Source: RGIG8748 sp045576175 (lineage in GTDB: Bacteria > Bacillota > Clostridia > UMGS1810). From it: DNA of 12,584 nucleotides. The notes below the pieces were generated by a model. That model had not been told where the DNA came from. It saw only the letters and a program-made list of their open reading frames with translations, and made no database searches. This document shows, piece by piece, positions 5,873 to 12,584 of the stretch. Position numbers and translations under genes: made by a program. Each line of letters opens with the position of its first letter. Positions within the stretch are counted from its first letter, which is position 1. Location of the stretch: the NCBI GenBank assembly GCA_045576175.1, contig JAZNFW010000135.1:1-12584 (forward strand), written 5' to 3'.

Positions 5873-6748
5873 ATGGATATTAAAAACTTCGTGCTCTCGT
5901 ACTACAAGAATTCCACCGAAAACTTCCACATTCACAAGGTGGAAAAATCCGTGGAAGCACAAAAGCCACACACACACGACTATTTTCAGATTTATTACAT
6001 AATAAAAGGCTCTCTTCTTCACTATGTAGGAGACAAATATTCTCTCCTTTCGCACGGGAATATGTCCATAGTACCGCCAAAGACAACTCATCACATTGTA
6101 CCCAATCCCAATACCGAGTTTTACTCTTTTTCTTTTATGCCCGACTTTCTGGGCGAGAAAAACAAATCAAACCACCTTAGCATAAATTTTCTCGGAAGTT
6201 TGCAGGCAGACATTTCAAACGGCATACATCCCAAGGTTTCGATAGAGGCTGAAAACATTTTTTATACCGAAAATATTATGAAACAGCTACTTAAGGAATT
6301 TGAAAAGAAAGATATAGGCTACGAAGAAACCGCAAGAGCATATTGTACCATTCTTCTTACAACAATAGCACGAAATTATTTTGAAAAAGAGCAAAGCCGC
6401 CTACCCCACAACTTTGAAAGCAACGAGCAGTTTGTGCTGCACTGTATAAACTACATAGAAAACAATTTTACCGACGATTTGTCTCTGGAGGAGATGGCAA
6501 AGCGTTCGGCGATGTCCAAGGGCAATTTCTGTGCACTGTTTTTTAAGTTTACAGGGCACTCATTTAACAGCTACTTAAACCAATGCAGAATAAAAAAAGC
6601 CATAAGCTACATAAACAAAGGCTACAAGATAACATCTATCTACGGACTTTGCGGTTACAACGACTTTTCCACATTTTACCGCAATTTCAAAAAGATAATG
6701 GGTATATCGCCAAAAGAATATAAAAAATCAGAAGAGGACGCAGTATAA
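5873..6748 (+). CDS. AraC-family transcriptional regulator
   Basis: This 291-residue AraC/XylS-type DNA-binding regulator has two parts. The N-terminal cupin-like sensor contains KPHTHDYFQIYYIIKGS (31-47) and SIVPPKTTHHIVP (65-77). The C-terminal double helix-turn-helix spans about 185-285. Its first HTH is around LSLEEMAKRSAMSKGNFCALF (203-223). The second, around ITSIYGLCGYNDFSTFYRNFKK (253-274), is followed by the family hallmark GISPKEYKK (277-285). The ATG at 5873 has AAGGAG about eight bases upstream; the in-frame GTG at 5864 falls in that Shine-Dalgarno. It is the only plus-strand gene and is divergent from the AtuA/fumarase-like operon. It very likely controls that operon in response to a small ligand, probably the pathway substrate. 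Its last codons lie within the terminator stem at 6733-6759. Confidence 0.93.
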   Translation: MDIKNFVLSYYKNSTENFHIHKVEKSVEAQKPHTHDYFQIYYIIKGSLLHYVGDKYSLLSHGNMSIVPPKTTHHIVPNPNTEFYSFSFMPDFLGEKNKSNHLSINFLGSLQADISNGIHPKVSIEAENIFYTENIMKQLLKEFEKKDIGYEETARAYCTILLTTIARNYFEKEQSRLPHNFESNEQFVLHCINYIENNFTDDLSLEEMAKRSAMSKGNFCALFFKFTGHSFNSYLNQCRIKKAISYINKGYKITSIYGLCGYNDFSTFYRNFKKIMGISPKEYKKSEEDAV

Positions 6749-6764
6749 CTGCGTCCTCTCTTTT
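6733..6764 (+). terminator. Intrinsic terminator overlapping the end of the AraC-type gene
   Basis: A perfect 12-bp stem, AGAGGACGCAGT / ACTGCGTCCTCT, with loop ATA is followed by CTTTT. The left arm encodes the last residues of the regulator and its TAA stop straddles the loop. It sits between convergent genes. On the minus strand the stem is followed by TCTGATTTTTT, so it may also stop the SLH operon transcript. Confidence 0.85.
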
Positions 6765-6776
6765 GCTATAAAACTT

Positions 6777-8633
6777 TTATGACAGAATAATGATTCTTAC
6801 TCTTCCACCCGCCGAGGTGGCTTTGTCCGCATACACATAGGCTGTATGGTCCTCTGCCATTTCCTTTAGCTCATCTATTGTAATCATAGTGTATGTTGTA
6901 TCTAAAGAAGACTTTCTTACATAAATCTGCACCTTATCCCACATAACATAGTCCTTTCCGCCTATAGTAAGGACGGAGCCGGTTATGCTCGAAATCTTGT
7001 CGCCCGAGAGTTTGGCAAGCGGTGTTACGGAATTAACTCCCCTTGCGTCAAGTGACATACCCACTGCCTGACCGGAGGAAACGGTAAACACCTTTCCTTG
7101 TGTTGAAAACGATGACTTAACACCGCCGGATATATACTCATAGCTTCCCGAAAGGGAAAAGCCTACACTTGTATTTTTGACTTTCGTCATAATTGCGTAG
7201 GTGTTTGTGTCGCCCGTTACATTATCCAAAATCAAGCCGTCAATATTGCCCACAGAGTTTTTGGAAACATACAAAACATCCTCTTTTTGTATGTTTATGC
7301 CGTTTAGCCTCTGGGGATAAACAGAATTAACCACGGCAGTCTCGCCCGATTTAGTAGTGGATGTCTCTATAATCTTAACATCATCTGAGAGTGTGTAGGT
7401 GCCAAGCATATTGGTGCCCGAGCCCCAGGTGAATTTTCCCGATATCGAGTTTTGTGTCTGCACTCTTGAAACTGTGGCAACAGAACTAGTAAGCTTTACG
7501 GACACTACACTGTTTACAATGGATTCGTAGTTTTTGTCTGCAATATAGTCTATGGTCTCTCCCGATGCAAGAGCAACTCGCACATACGGCTTTGTTACCT
7601 TTGTGCCCGAAACCGTAGTTTCCTTTGTTCCCACGGCAGTTAAAAATCCATACACCTTATCCCCCACCTGTGAGGAAGACGAGCCGTCCGATACATCTGC
7701 AACAGCGCCCGATTTGCCCATAAGAAGTGTAACGGTGTCGCCGTAACCAAACTTGCCCCCGGCAGAGAGCTTTGACAGGGCATTTGTGCCCTCGAGTTCA
7801 TATGTTACACCCGACACGGTAACAGATGTGGGAGCGTTTTTATTGGGTTGTGCATCCTCGTAAATGCCTGTTATTTTTTTGGAATATACCAGTGCGGTTT
7901 TGTATTCCTCCATATAATAAACGATATCATTTATCGAAACATCCGAAAGAGATGCATTTTCTCCGTCTCTCACAATTCTTATTGAAGAGTCCGCGCCAAA
8001 ATCCCGATACCAGTCAGATGATGTAACGGTCTTTGGACCTAGTGTCCTATTAAAGCCGGAAATAAGTGTTTCGCCCGAACCTTTAGTATTGGCTAAGAGA
8101 GTATTGTAGGCTATGGTTGCCACATCATAGCGAGTAAGCTCCTGCCCTGCGTATTTATTGACATTATCCAAAAGACCCATTTTTTTCGCCATTTCCATCT
8201 GGGAATAAGGCCAGTCATTTCCCATATCCTCGTCTGTGTATCCGAGAACACGCATAAACATAACAAGTGCTTCTTCAAGCAAAACGGTGTTTGAAGGACG
8301 GAAGGTGGCATCCATATAGCCCTTAAAAAGACCGTGCTTAATTCCTACTGTAATATAGGGAGATGCCCAGTGCTCATATGTAACATCCGCAAATGGCGAG
8401 CTTTTTTGACCAAGTTCAACCATATTTCTGTACGGTGATGAAGCCACAACGATTTTGGCACATTCCGCACGCGATACCTTGTCGTGATATCTCATATCTC
8501 CCCTCTCGTCGCCCTGCATTATCGAAAGAGCGGACAAGACCTCACTCTCATAGTCGGACAAGGCGTATGCACTGTGCGTTGCCAAACTAAAGAGCACCGA
8601 CACTATAATTAAAAAAGATAGTATTTTTCTCAT
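6777..8633 (-). CDS. Secreted S-layer homology (SLH) domain protein
   Basis: This 618-residue exported cell-wall protein begins with a typical signal peptide (MRKILSFLIIVSVLF, with an AYA site ending at residue 24). SLH repeats then cover about residues 27-185. The clearest is FADVTYEHWA...GLFKGYMDATFRPSNTVLLEEAL (81-123), and the other two are weaker. SLH repeats bind pyruvylated secondary wall polymers and anchor proteins to the surface. The remaining ~430 residues are beta-rich, with recurring phrases such as SINDIVYYMEEYKTALVYSKKITGIYE and VTVSGVTYEL. I recognise this region as common in clostridial SLH proteins but of no known function, and I see no catalytic motif. The ATG at 8633 has AAGGAG well spaced, while the longer start at 8660 overlaps the permease end. 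It lies 19 nt after the permease gene and so is probably co-transcribed with the ABC exporter. Confidence 0.88.
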   Translation of the reverse strand: MRKILSFLIIVSVLFSLATHSAYALSDYESEVLSALSIMQGDERGDMRYHDKVSRAECAKIVVASSPYRNMVELGQKSSPFADVTYEHWASPYITVGIKHGLFKGYMDATFRPSNTVLLEEALVMFMRVLGYTDEDMGNDWPYSQMEMAKKMGLLDNVNKYAGQELTRYDVATIAYNTLLANTKGSGETLISGFNRTLGPKTVTSSDWYRDFGADSSIRIVRDGENASLSDVSINDIVYYMEEYKTALVYSKKITGIYEDAQPNKNAPTSVTVSGVTYELEGTNALSKLSAGGKFGYGDTVTLLMGKSGAVADVSDGSSSSQVGDKVYGFLTAVGTKETTVSGTKVTKPYVRVALASGETIDYIADKNYESIVNSVVSVKLTSSVATVSRVQTQNSISGKFTWGSGTNMLGTYTLSDDVKIIETSTTKSGETAVVNSVYPQRLNGINIQKEDVLYVSKNSVGNIDGLILDNVTGDTNTYAIMTKVKNTSVGFSLSGSYEYISGGVKSSFSTQGKVFTVSSGQAVGMSLDARGVNSVTPLAKLSGDKISSITGSVLTIGGKDYVMWDKVQIYVRKSSLDTTYTMITIDELKEMAEDHTAYVYADKATSAGGRVRIIILS

Positions 8634-8652
8634 TTGAAACTCCTTCCACAAC

Positions 8653-9834
8653 CTATTCAAATCTTAGTGCGTCTATAGGATTTAATGTTGCCGCATTTTT
8701 TGCAGGCAAGAAGCCAAATATGATGCCTATACCCACAGAAACGCTAAACGCTACAGCAACCGCAGTTACAGACGGAATAACGGTAATACTCATAAGCCGT
8801 CCTATGACATAAGCGGCGACAGCTCCCAGAAGTATTCCGAGTATTCCCCCGAATCCGCTTACCGTGGCAGCTTCTATTACAAACTGCTGCATAATATGTT
8901 TTTTCTTGGCACCAAGGGATTTTCGTATGCCGATTTCCTTGGTTCTTTCGGTAACGGAAACGAGCATAATATTCATAATACCTATACCGCCAACAAGAAG
9001 TGAAATCCCTGCAATAAGTATAAGGGCACCCTTTAGAGTATCCATAATGTTATTCATTTCATCTAAAATTTCCTGAGTTGCAATTATGCTGTAGAAATTA
9101 CTGCTTCCTAAAATTTCTGTAAGCTTTCTCTCCAGCACAGCTTTTGCCTCATCAATTCGTTTGGAATCCTTCATCGAAACCACATAAGTACCTACAGCTG
9201 AATTTCTGGACATTTTTGAGGCATTCGTGTATGGAATATATATACACTGGTCAGAGGAGCCTTCCGAGGAGTCGCCCTGCTCCTCCAAAACGCCTACTAT
9301 GGTATATGGCTCTCCGCCAAGCTTTATTTTTTGACCCAGTGCTTTTCCCGTTCCGTAATATTCCTTCTCGTAGTATGTACCTATAACACAGACCTTTAGC
9401 ATCTTGTCTATATCCACGAACTGCAGAAATCTACCCTGCGAAGTTGTTAATGTGTCAATCTCGTCGTAGGTTTCGTCTACACCTGTAACAGACGCATATG
9501 ATATATCCGAGCTATTTGGTGATTTGACATTTACCATAGTGGTAACCTTTGGCGAGCAGTAGGAATAGAGCCTGTCGTTTTTATCGATAAGTTCATACAA
9601 AACATCCGGTTCAACACGCCTTGTGCTTCCTCTGGATGTTATGGAAACTGTTATGTTATTTGTTCCAAAGCCTTCAAAAACATCCGAAACCTGCCCCGTT
9701 ATGCCATCCATAATACTTACCAGTATAATAACAGCTGCAACACCTATTATAATTCCGAGCATTGTTAAAAAGGAACGCATTTTGTTGGCACGGATGCTTG
9801 AAATTGCAAGACCTATGGTTTTAGAAAATTTCAT
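8653..9834 (-). CDS. MacB/YknZ-type ABC transporter permease
   Basis: This is the membrane component of a MacB-like (FtsX-fold) ABC system, about 393 residues long. The topology is classic: one N-terminal membrane helix (about 20-42), a large extracellular MacB periplasmic-core domain (about 45-265), then three C-terminal helices (about 268-294, 325-348, 356-378). Hallmarks are SIRANKMRSFLTMLGIIIGVAAVI near the start, GGIGIMNIMLVSVTERTKEIGIRKSLGA after the second helix and the end FLPAKNAATLNPIDALRFE. Such permeases couple cytoplasmic ATP hydrolysis to extracellular movements rather than moving substrate through the membrane. I chose the ATG at 9834, seven bases after GGAGG. An ATG at 9840 would overlap the ATPase stop as ATGA but sits only 1 nt from the Shine-Dalgarno. 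Coupling to the ATPase gene is likely either way. Confidence 0.93.
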   Translation of the reverse strand: MKFSKTIGLAISSIRANKMRSFLTMLGIIIGVAAVIILVSIMDGITGQVSDVFEGFGTNNITVSITSRGSTRRVEPDVLYELIDKNDRLYSYCSPKVTTMVNVKSPNSSDISYASVTGVDETYDEIDTLTTSQGRFLQFVDIDKMLKVCVIGTYYEKEYYGTGKALGQKIKLGGEPYTIVGVLEEQGDSSEGSSDQCIYIPYTNASKMSRNSAVGTYVVSMKDSKRIDEAKAVLERKLTEILGSSNFYSIIATQEILDEMNNIMDTLKGALILIAGISLLVGGIGIMNIMLVSVTERTKEIGIRKSLGAKKKHIMQQFVIEAATVSGFGGILGILLGAVAAYVIGRLMSITVIPSVTAVAVAFSVSVGIGIIFGFLPAKNAATLNPIDALRFE

Positions 9835-9836
9835 CC

Positions 9837-10586
9837 TCATGCCTCCCCTTTTTTGTGCGCAGAAAGCGTGCTTTTGATTATTTCATCGCCCGACGAGTCG
9901 CCGTCATAGATTATTTTGCCGTCGTGCACTCTTATAACCCTCTTTGCTCTTGCGGCAATTGTATTGTCGTGGGTTATGAGTATTATTGTGTTTCCCTGAG
10001 TGTTTAGCTCAAGCAAAAAATCTATAACCTCTCTGCTAGTTTTCGAGTCGAGTGCTCCCGTCGGCTCATCTGCCAGAATTACAGACGGCGAGCCCGCAAG
10101 CGCCCTTGCAATAGACACTCTTTGCTGCTGACCGCCCGAAAGCTGTGAGGGTTTATTATGTGCCTTGTCCTCAACTCCGACTCTTCTTAAGGCATCCATA
10201 GCCAGTCTTTCCTGCTCGCTTTCCTTGAGTCCTTTGTACAAAAGAGGCAATTTTACATTATCAAGGTTGGTCAGCTTGGGCAAAAGATTGTACTGTTGAA
10301 AAATAAATCCAAGTGTTTTATTACGCAGCTCAGCCTGCTCATCATCGGTTAAAGAGCTTACATCCTCACCCTTTAAAAAATATCTCCCCTCGGTGGGAAC
10401 ATCCAGACAGCCTATAATGTTCATACAAGTGGATTTTCCGCTTCCCGACTGCCCGATAATTGCCACGAACTCGCCCTCATAAACGGAAAACGAAACCCCG
10501 TCTAATGCTCTGACCTCAACATCGCCTGTCTTATATATCTTATATATGTTCTGAAATTCAACCAAAGGAGTGGAATTTTCGTTCAT
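9837..10586 (-). CDS. MacB/LolD-type ABC transporter ATP-binding protein
   Basis: This 249-residue cytoplasmic ATPase powers the exporter. All nucleotide-binding motifs are intact: Walker A GQSGSGKST (45-53), Q-loop FQQYNLLP (96-103), signature LSGGQQQR (149-156), Walker B VILADEPTGALD (169-180) with catalytic Glu174, and the H-loop histidine in LITHD (203-207). The PTGALD form of the D-loop is typical of the MacB/LolD/FtsE/Bce group. The ATG at 10586 has a strong GGAGG (10594-10598) seven bases upstream. It starts 19 nt after the adaptor gene and its end meets the permease start. The order adaptor - ATPase - permease resembles Bacillus yknXYZ, with ATPase and permease split rather than fused as in MacB. 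The substrate is not evident. Confidence 0.96.
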   Translation of the reverse strand: MNENSTPLVEFQNIYKIYKTGDVEVRALDGVSFSVYEGEFVAIIGQSGSGKSTCMNIIGCLDVPTEGRYFLKGEDVSSLTDDEQAELRNKTLGFIFQQYNLLPKLTNLDNVKLPLLYKGLKESEQERLAMDALRRVGVEDKAHNKPSQLSGGQQQRVSIARALAGSPSVILADEPTGALDSKTSREVIDFLLELNTQGNTIILITHDNTIAARAKRVIRVHDGKIIYDGDSSGDEIIKSTLSAHKKGEA

Positions 10587-10605
10587 ATTATACCCTCCCC
10601 CGTTT

Positions 10606-12336
10606 TTATCTCATAGAGCCGGACATTCCAGAGCTACGCATACCTGTGCTCATTCCCGAAGAACGCATACCTCCGCTCATGCCACTTGGCATACCGCCTC
10701 CCATACCGCCGGACATACCACCGCCCATGCCTCCCATCATTTGCATGGGATTTGTTCTGCCCTCGGATGCCATTATCTGAGGTATATAAACTATATCTCC
10801 CTCTTTTAAGCCTTTAACTATTTCTATATATTGGTTATTGTTTATTCCGGTCTCAACCACAACAGATTTAAAGCCCTCGGGTGCAGTGTCGTCTTCTTTT
10901 TCTTTTTCGCCCTTAACATAAACGATATTTCCGCGGTTTACTGCCGAAACGGGAATTGCTACAACATCCTTAGCCATAGAGGTAATAATCTCAACATCTA
11001 TATTCATCCCGGGCAGAAGGTCGTCGTCAAAATCTGTGATGGAAACTGTAACGGGGTATGTAGTAACACCGCCCGAGGTTGTGCCGTTTACGGAGATGTT
11101 TGTTACCTTGCCGTTGTAGCGTTTTCCCTTAACTGCATCGGAGGTTATTATAACATCCTGGTCAATTTCTACATTTTTGATGTCAAGCTCATCCACCGAA
11201 AGCTCACATTCAAGGCTTGACATATCATATATAACTGCCATCTCGGTAGACATATTGAAGTTATCCAGCTTGTCGCCCGCTTTTACATTCTTTGCAACAA
11301 CTGTTCCGGATATGGGGGCTGTTATTGTATAGTCTTCGAGCTTTTTGCGTGCGTTATCACGCGAAAGCTGTGAGGACCGGAGCGAAAGCTCGGAGGATTT
11401 AAGACTGTCGCTGACAGATGTGCTGTCTATATGAATAAGCTCCTGTCCTGCTAGAACTCTCGACCCTTGAGAAACATACACCTTGTCTATATTACCGGAT
11501 GCCTCCGATACAACTGTCTTTTCCGCAATATACTCAAATGTTCCCATGGGGTTTGAATAAAAGCCGTCTACAATGGCTGTGGCAGTCTCGCTTGTTGTGA
11601 GAGCACCGGGGTTTTTAACCTTTACTTTAACTGTTCTTACAAGGGTGTTGCCCGATGATGCGTATCCCTTTGAATTAACATCTGTAACTGTGCCGGGAAG
11701 TATCTCACCGTTTGAGGTGATTTTAACCTTGGCGTTTTGCCCTATATAAAAGTTTCTCGCATCTGCATCGCCAAATGTAACAGTAAGAATAAAATATGTA
11801 TCGTCGTAGATATCGGCAATCTTGCTGCCGGAATTTATGCTCATGCCGTTTTTTACATAAAGATTTTTAACAACGCCCGAAATATCGGCGGTAACTGTTA
11901 ATTTACTATAGTTATCTACAGCTTTTTTGTAATCCATCTGTGACCTCTCGTGTGAGATGTCGGCATTTTCGATGGAGTTTTTTGCATCGGACGAATCGAT
12001 TTCATAAAGAATGTCGCCCTCTTTAACCATATCGCCCTGCTCAAAGGGAGCACTTAAAACATTTCCCGAAACAAGTGATGTAATGGAATACTGATCCTTG
12101 GGCATAACTACGGCTGAACCTGTAATGGACGAGGTTATATCTTGTCTTTTTACCGTGTCCTCTACCCATGTAATTTGGGGACCCTTTTTATTTCTGCCAA
12201 ATACCGCAAACGATGCCAAAAGAGCAACTACGACAAATGCAGATACAATAATAAGTATTTTTTTCTTTTTCGAAAGGTTTTTAAATTTTTGAGGCAATTC
12301 CTTGATGAAAGAAATTTTTGTAGTGGATTTTTTCAT
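10606..12336 (-). CDS. MacA/YknX-like membrane-fusion adaptor with duplicated core and Met/Gly-rich tail
   Basis: This 576-residue adaptor (HlyD/MacA class) should be anchored by one N-terminal helix (about 27-47, after a Lys-rich cytoplasmic stub) with the rest outside. It seems to contain two copies of the adaptor core. In the first, lipoyl halves around 83-117 (SLVSGNVLSAPFEQGDMVKE) and 148-180 flank a short helical hairpin, followed by a barrel to about 265. In the second, lipoyl halves at 275-312 (SEASGNIDKVYVSQGSRVLA) and 340-378 (TAPISGTVVAKN) flank another hairpin, followed by a barrel at 382-462. A membrane-proximal domain (about 463-528) and a Met/Gly/Ser-rich tail (529-576, at least 13 Met) complete it. 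Single-core YknX-type adaptors are about 380 residues, so this one is long. The ATG at 12336 is preceded by AAAGGAAA. First gene of the exporter operon. Confidence 0.9.
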   Translation of the reverse strand: MKKSTTKISFIKELPQKFKNLSKKKKILIIVSAFVVVALLASFAVFGRNKKGPQITWVEDTVKRQDITSSITGSAVVMPKDQYSITSLVSGNVLSAPFEQGDMVKEGDILYEIDSSDAKNSIENADISHERSQMDYKKAVDNYSKLTVTADISGVVKNLYVKNGMSINSGSKIADIYDDTYFILTVTFGDADARNFYIGQNAKVKITSNGEILPGTVTDVNSKGYASSGNTLVRTVKVKVKNPGALTTSETATAIVDGFYSNPMGTFEYIAEKTVVSEASGNIDKVYVSQGSRVLAGQELIHIDSTSVSDSLKSSELSLRSSQLSRDNARKKLEDYTITAPISGTVVAKNVKAGDKLDNFNMSTEMAVIYDMSSLECELSVDELDIKNVEIDQDVIITSDAVKGKRYNGKVTNISVNGTTSGGVTTYPVTVSITDFDDDLLPGMNIDVEIITSMAKDVVAIPVSAVNRGNIVYVKGEKEKEDDTAPEGFKSVVVETGINNNQYIEIVKGLKEGDIVYIPQIMASEGRTNPMQMMGGMGGGMSGGMGGGMPSGMSGGMRSSGMSTGMRSSGMSGSMR

Positions 12337-12466
12337 TTTTTATTTCCTTTCTTAGTTTGCAAGTAATAATCCATTTTGTATATTGTACATTAAAAAACTT
12401 ATAAAAAAGTTAATAAATTGAAAATTTATTGTAAATAAAAAGCATGTGTACAAATAGATTGCTTTG

Positions 12467-12495
12467 ATTGTACCATATTTTTGCTTTTTTGTATA
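12467..12495 (-). promoter_or_regulatory. Probable extended -10 promoter of the exporter/SLH operon
   Basis: On the minus strand, TATACA (12495-12490, 4 of 6 matches to TTGACA) and TACAAT (12472-12467) are 17 bp apart, and a TGG immediately before the -10 makes it an extended -10 type. Transcription would start near 12460, leaving a roughly 124-nt A/T-rich leader before the adaptor gene. A second TACAAT (12387-12382) closer to the gene lacks a usable -35. Confidence 0.6.
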
Positions 12496-12513
12496 GTGGG
12501 TTTTGTTATACAA
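12489..12513. repeat. Inverted repeat over the -35 region of the exporter promoter
   Basis: TTGTATA (12489-12495) and TATACAA (12507-12513) form a perfect 7-bp inverted repeat with an 11-bp spacer, covering the putative -35. The same TTGTATA recurs downstream at 12376-12382, directly followed by TTGTACA (12383-12389). It could be a regulator site, but the sequence is A/T-rich and chance is not excluded. Confidence 0.35.
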
Positions 12514-12524
12514 ATTTCGGCAAT

Positions 12525-12549
12525 AAAAAAGCACCCTGCTGGGTGCTTT
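12525..12549 (-). terminator. Intrinsic terminator of an upstream minus-strand gene outside the window
   Basis: Read on the minus strand, AAAGCACCC - AGCA - GGGTGCTTT forms a 9-bp perfect stem followed by a run of T's (12530-12525). It would end a transcript entering from beyond 12584 and insulates the exporter operon promoter. The 35 bases beyond it (12550-12584) contain no gene I can identify. Confidence 0.85.
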
Positions 12550-12584
12550 CAGATGATTCTTCCTTAATCTGTTAAGATAAATAT

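Noticed and set aside
5648..6094. Minus-strand open frame across the divergent region and the AraC-type gene
   Set aside because: It covers the promoter/operator region and the 5' ends of two well-supported genes, has no ribosome binding site and shows no recognisable family.
10570..10809. Plus-strand His/Thr/Ala-rich open frame
   Set aside because: It is the complement of the Met/Gly-rich adaptor tail, and the low-complexity coding sequence explains the composition.
12352..12534. Minus-strand 60-residue open frame upstream of the adaptor
   Set aside because: It spans the probable promoter and part of the upstream terminator, has a Lys/Tyr/Phe-rich composition typical of A/T-rich spacer, and no convincing ribosome binding site.

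Overview
The window looks like chromosomal DNA from a Gram-positive, low-to-moderate G+C Firmicute, most likely a member of Clostridia. Three things point that way. The order rplU - prp - rpmA - obgE is the Firmicutes order, and L27 carries the N-terminal extension that the protease Prp removes. Strong AAGGAGG-type ribosome binding sites precede almost every gene. A secreted S-layer-homology (SLH) protein is present. I cannot name a genus. All genes run on the minus strand except one AraC-type regulator.

Region 1 (about 30-2463, minus) is the conserved ribosome block. A consensus sigma-A promoter (2435-2463) and a structured leader precede rplU (L21), prp (L27-processing cysteine protease) and rpmA (L27), which are separated by only 4 nt each. 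A strong hairpin follows rpmA, and then comes obgE, encoding the ribosome-assembly GTPase.

Region 2 (2498-6764) is a compact, apparently catabolic module. It is a four-gene minus-strand operon encoding an AtuA-like (DUF1446) protein, a DUF4387 protein, and the alpha and beta subunits of a class I fumarase / L-tartrate dehydratase-type Fe-S hydro-lyase. An AraC-family regulator is divergently transcribed. The 127-bp divergent region holds an 11-bp direct repeat (10 of 11 identical) with exactly 21-bp periodicity, placed as an AraC-type activator site would be. The substrate cannot be read from the sequence. This is the most likely poorly described system in the window.

Region 3 (6777-12495, minus) is a MacAB/YknXYZ-like export operon: a membrane-fusion adaptor, an ABC ATPase and a MacB/FtsX-type permease, followed 19 nt later by a secreted SLH-domain protein. 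The adaptor is unusual in two ways. It appears to contain two tandem copies of the lipoyl-hairpin-barrel unit, and it ends in a Met/Gly-rich tail. A probable extended -10 promoter lies at 12467-12495. A terminator at 12525-12549 closes an unseen upstream gene.

No tRNA, rRNA, CRISPR array, insertion sequence or phage gene was recognised. The non-coding stretches are all under about 300 bases. They hold the promoters, leader, operator and terminators listed here.
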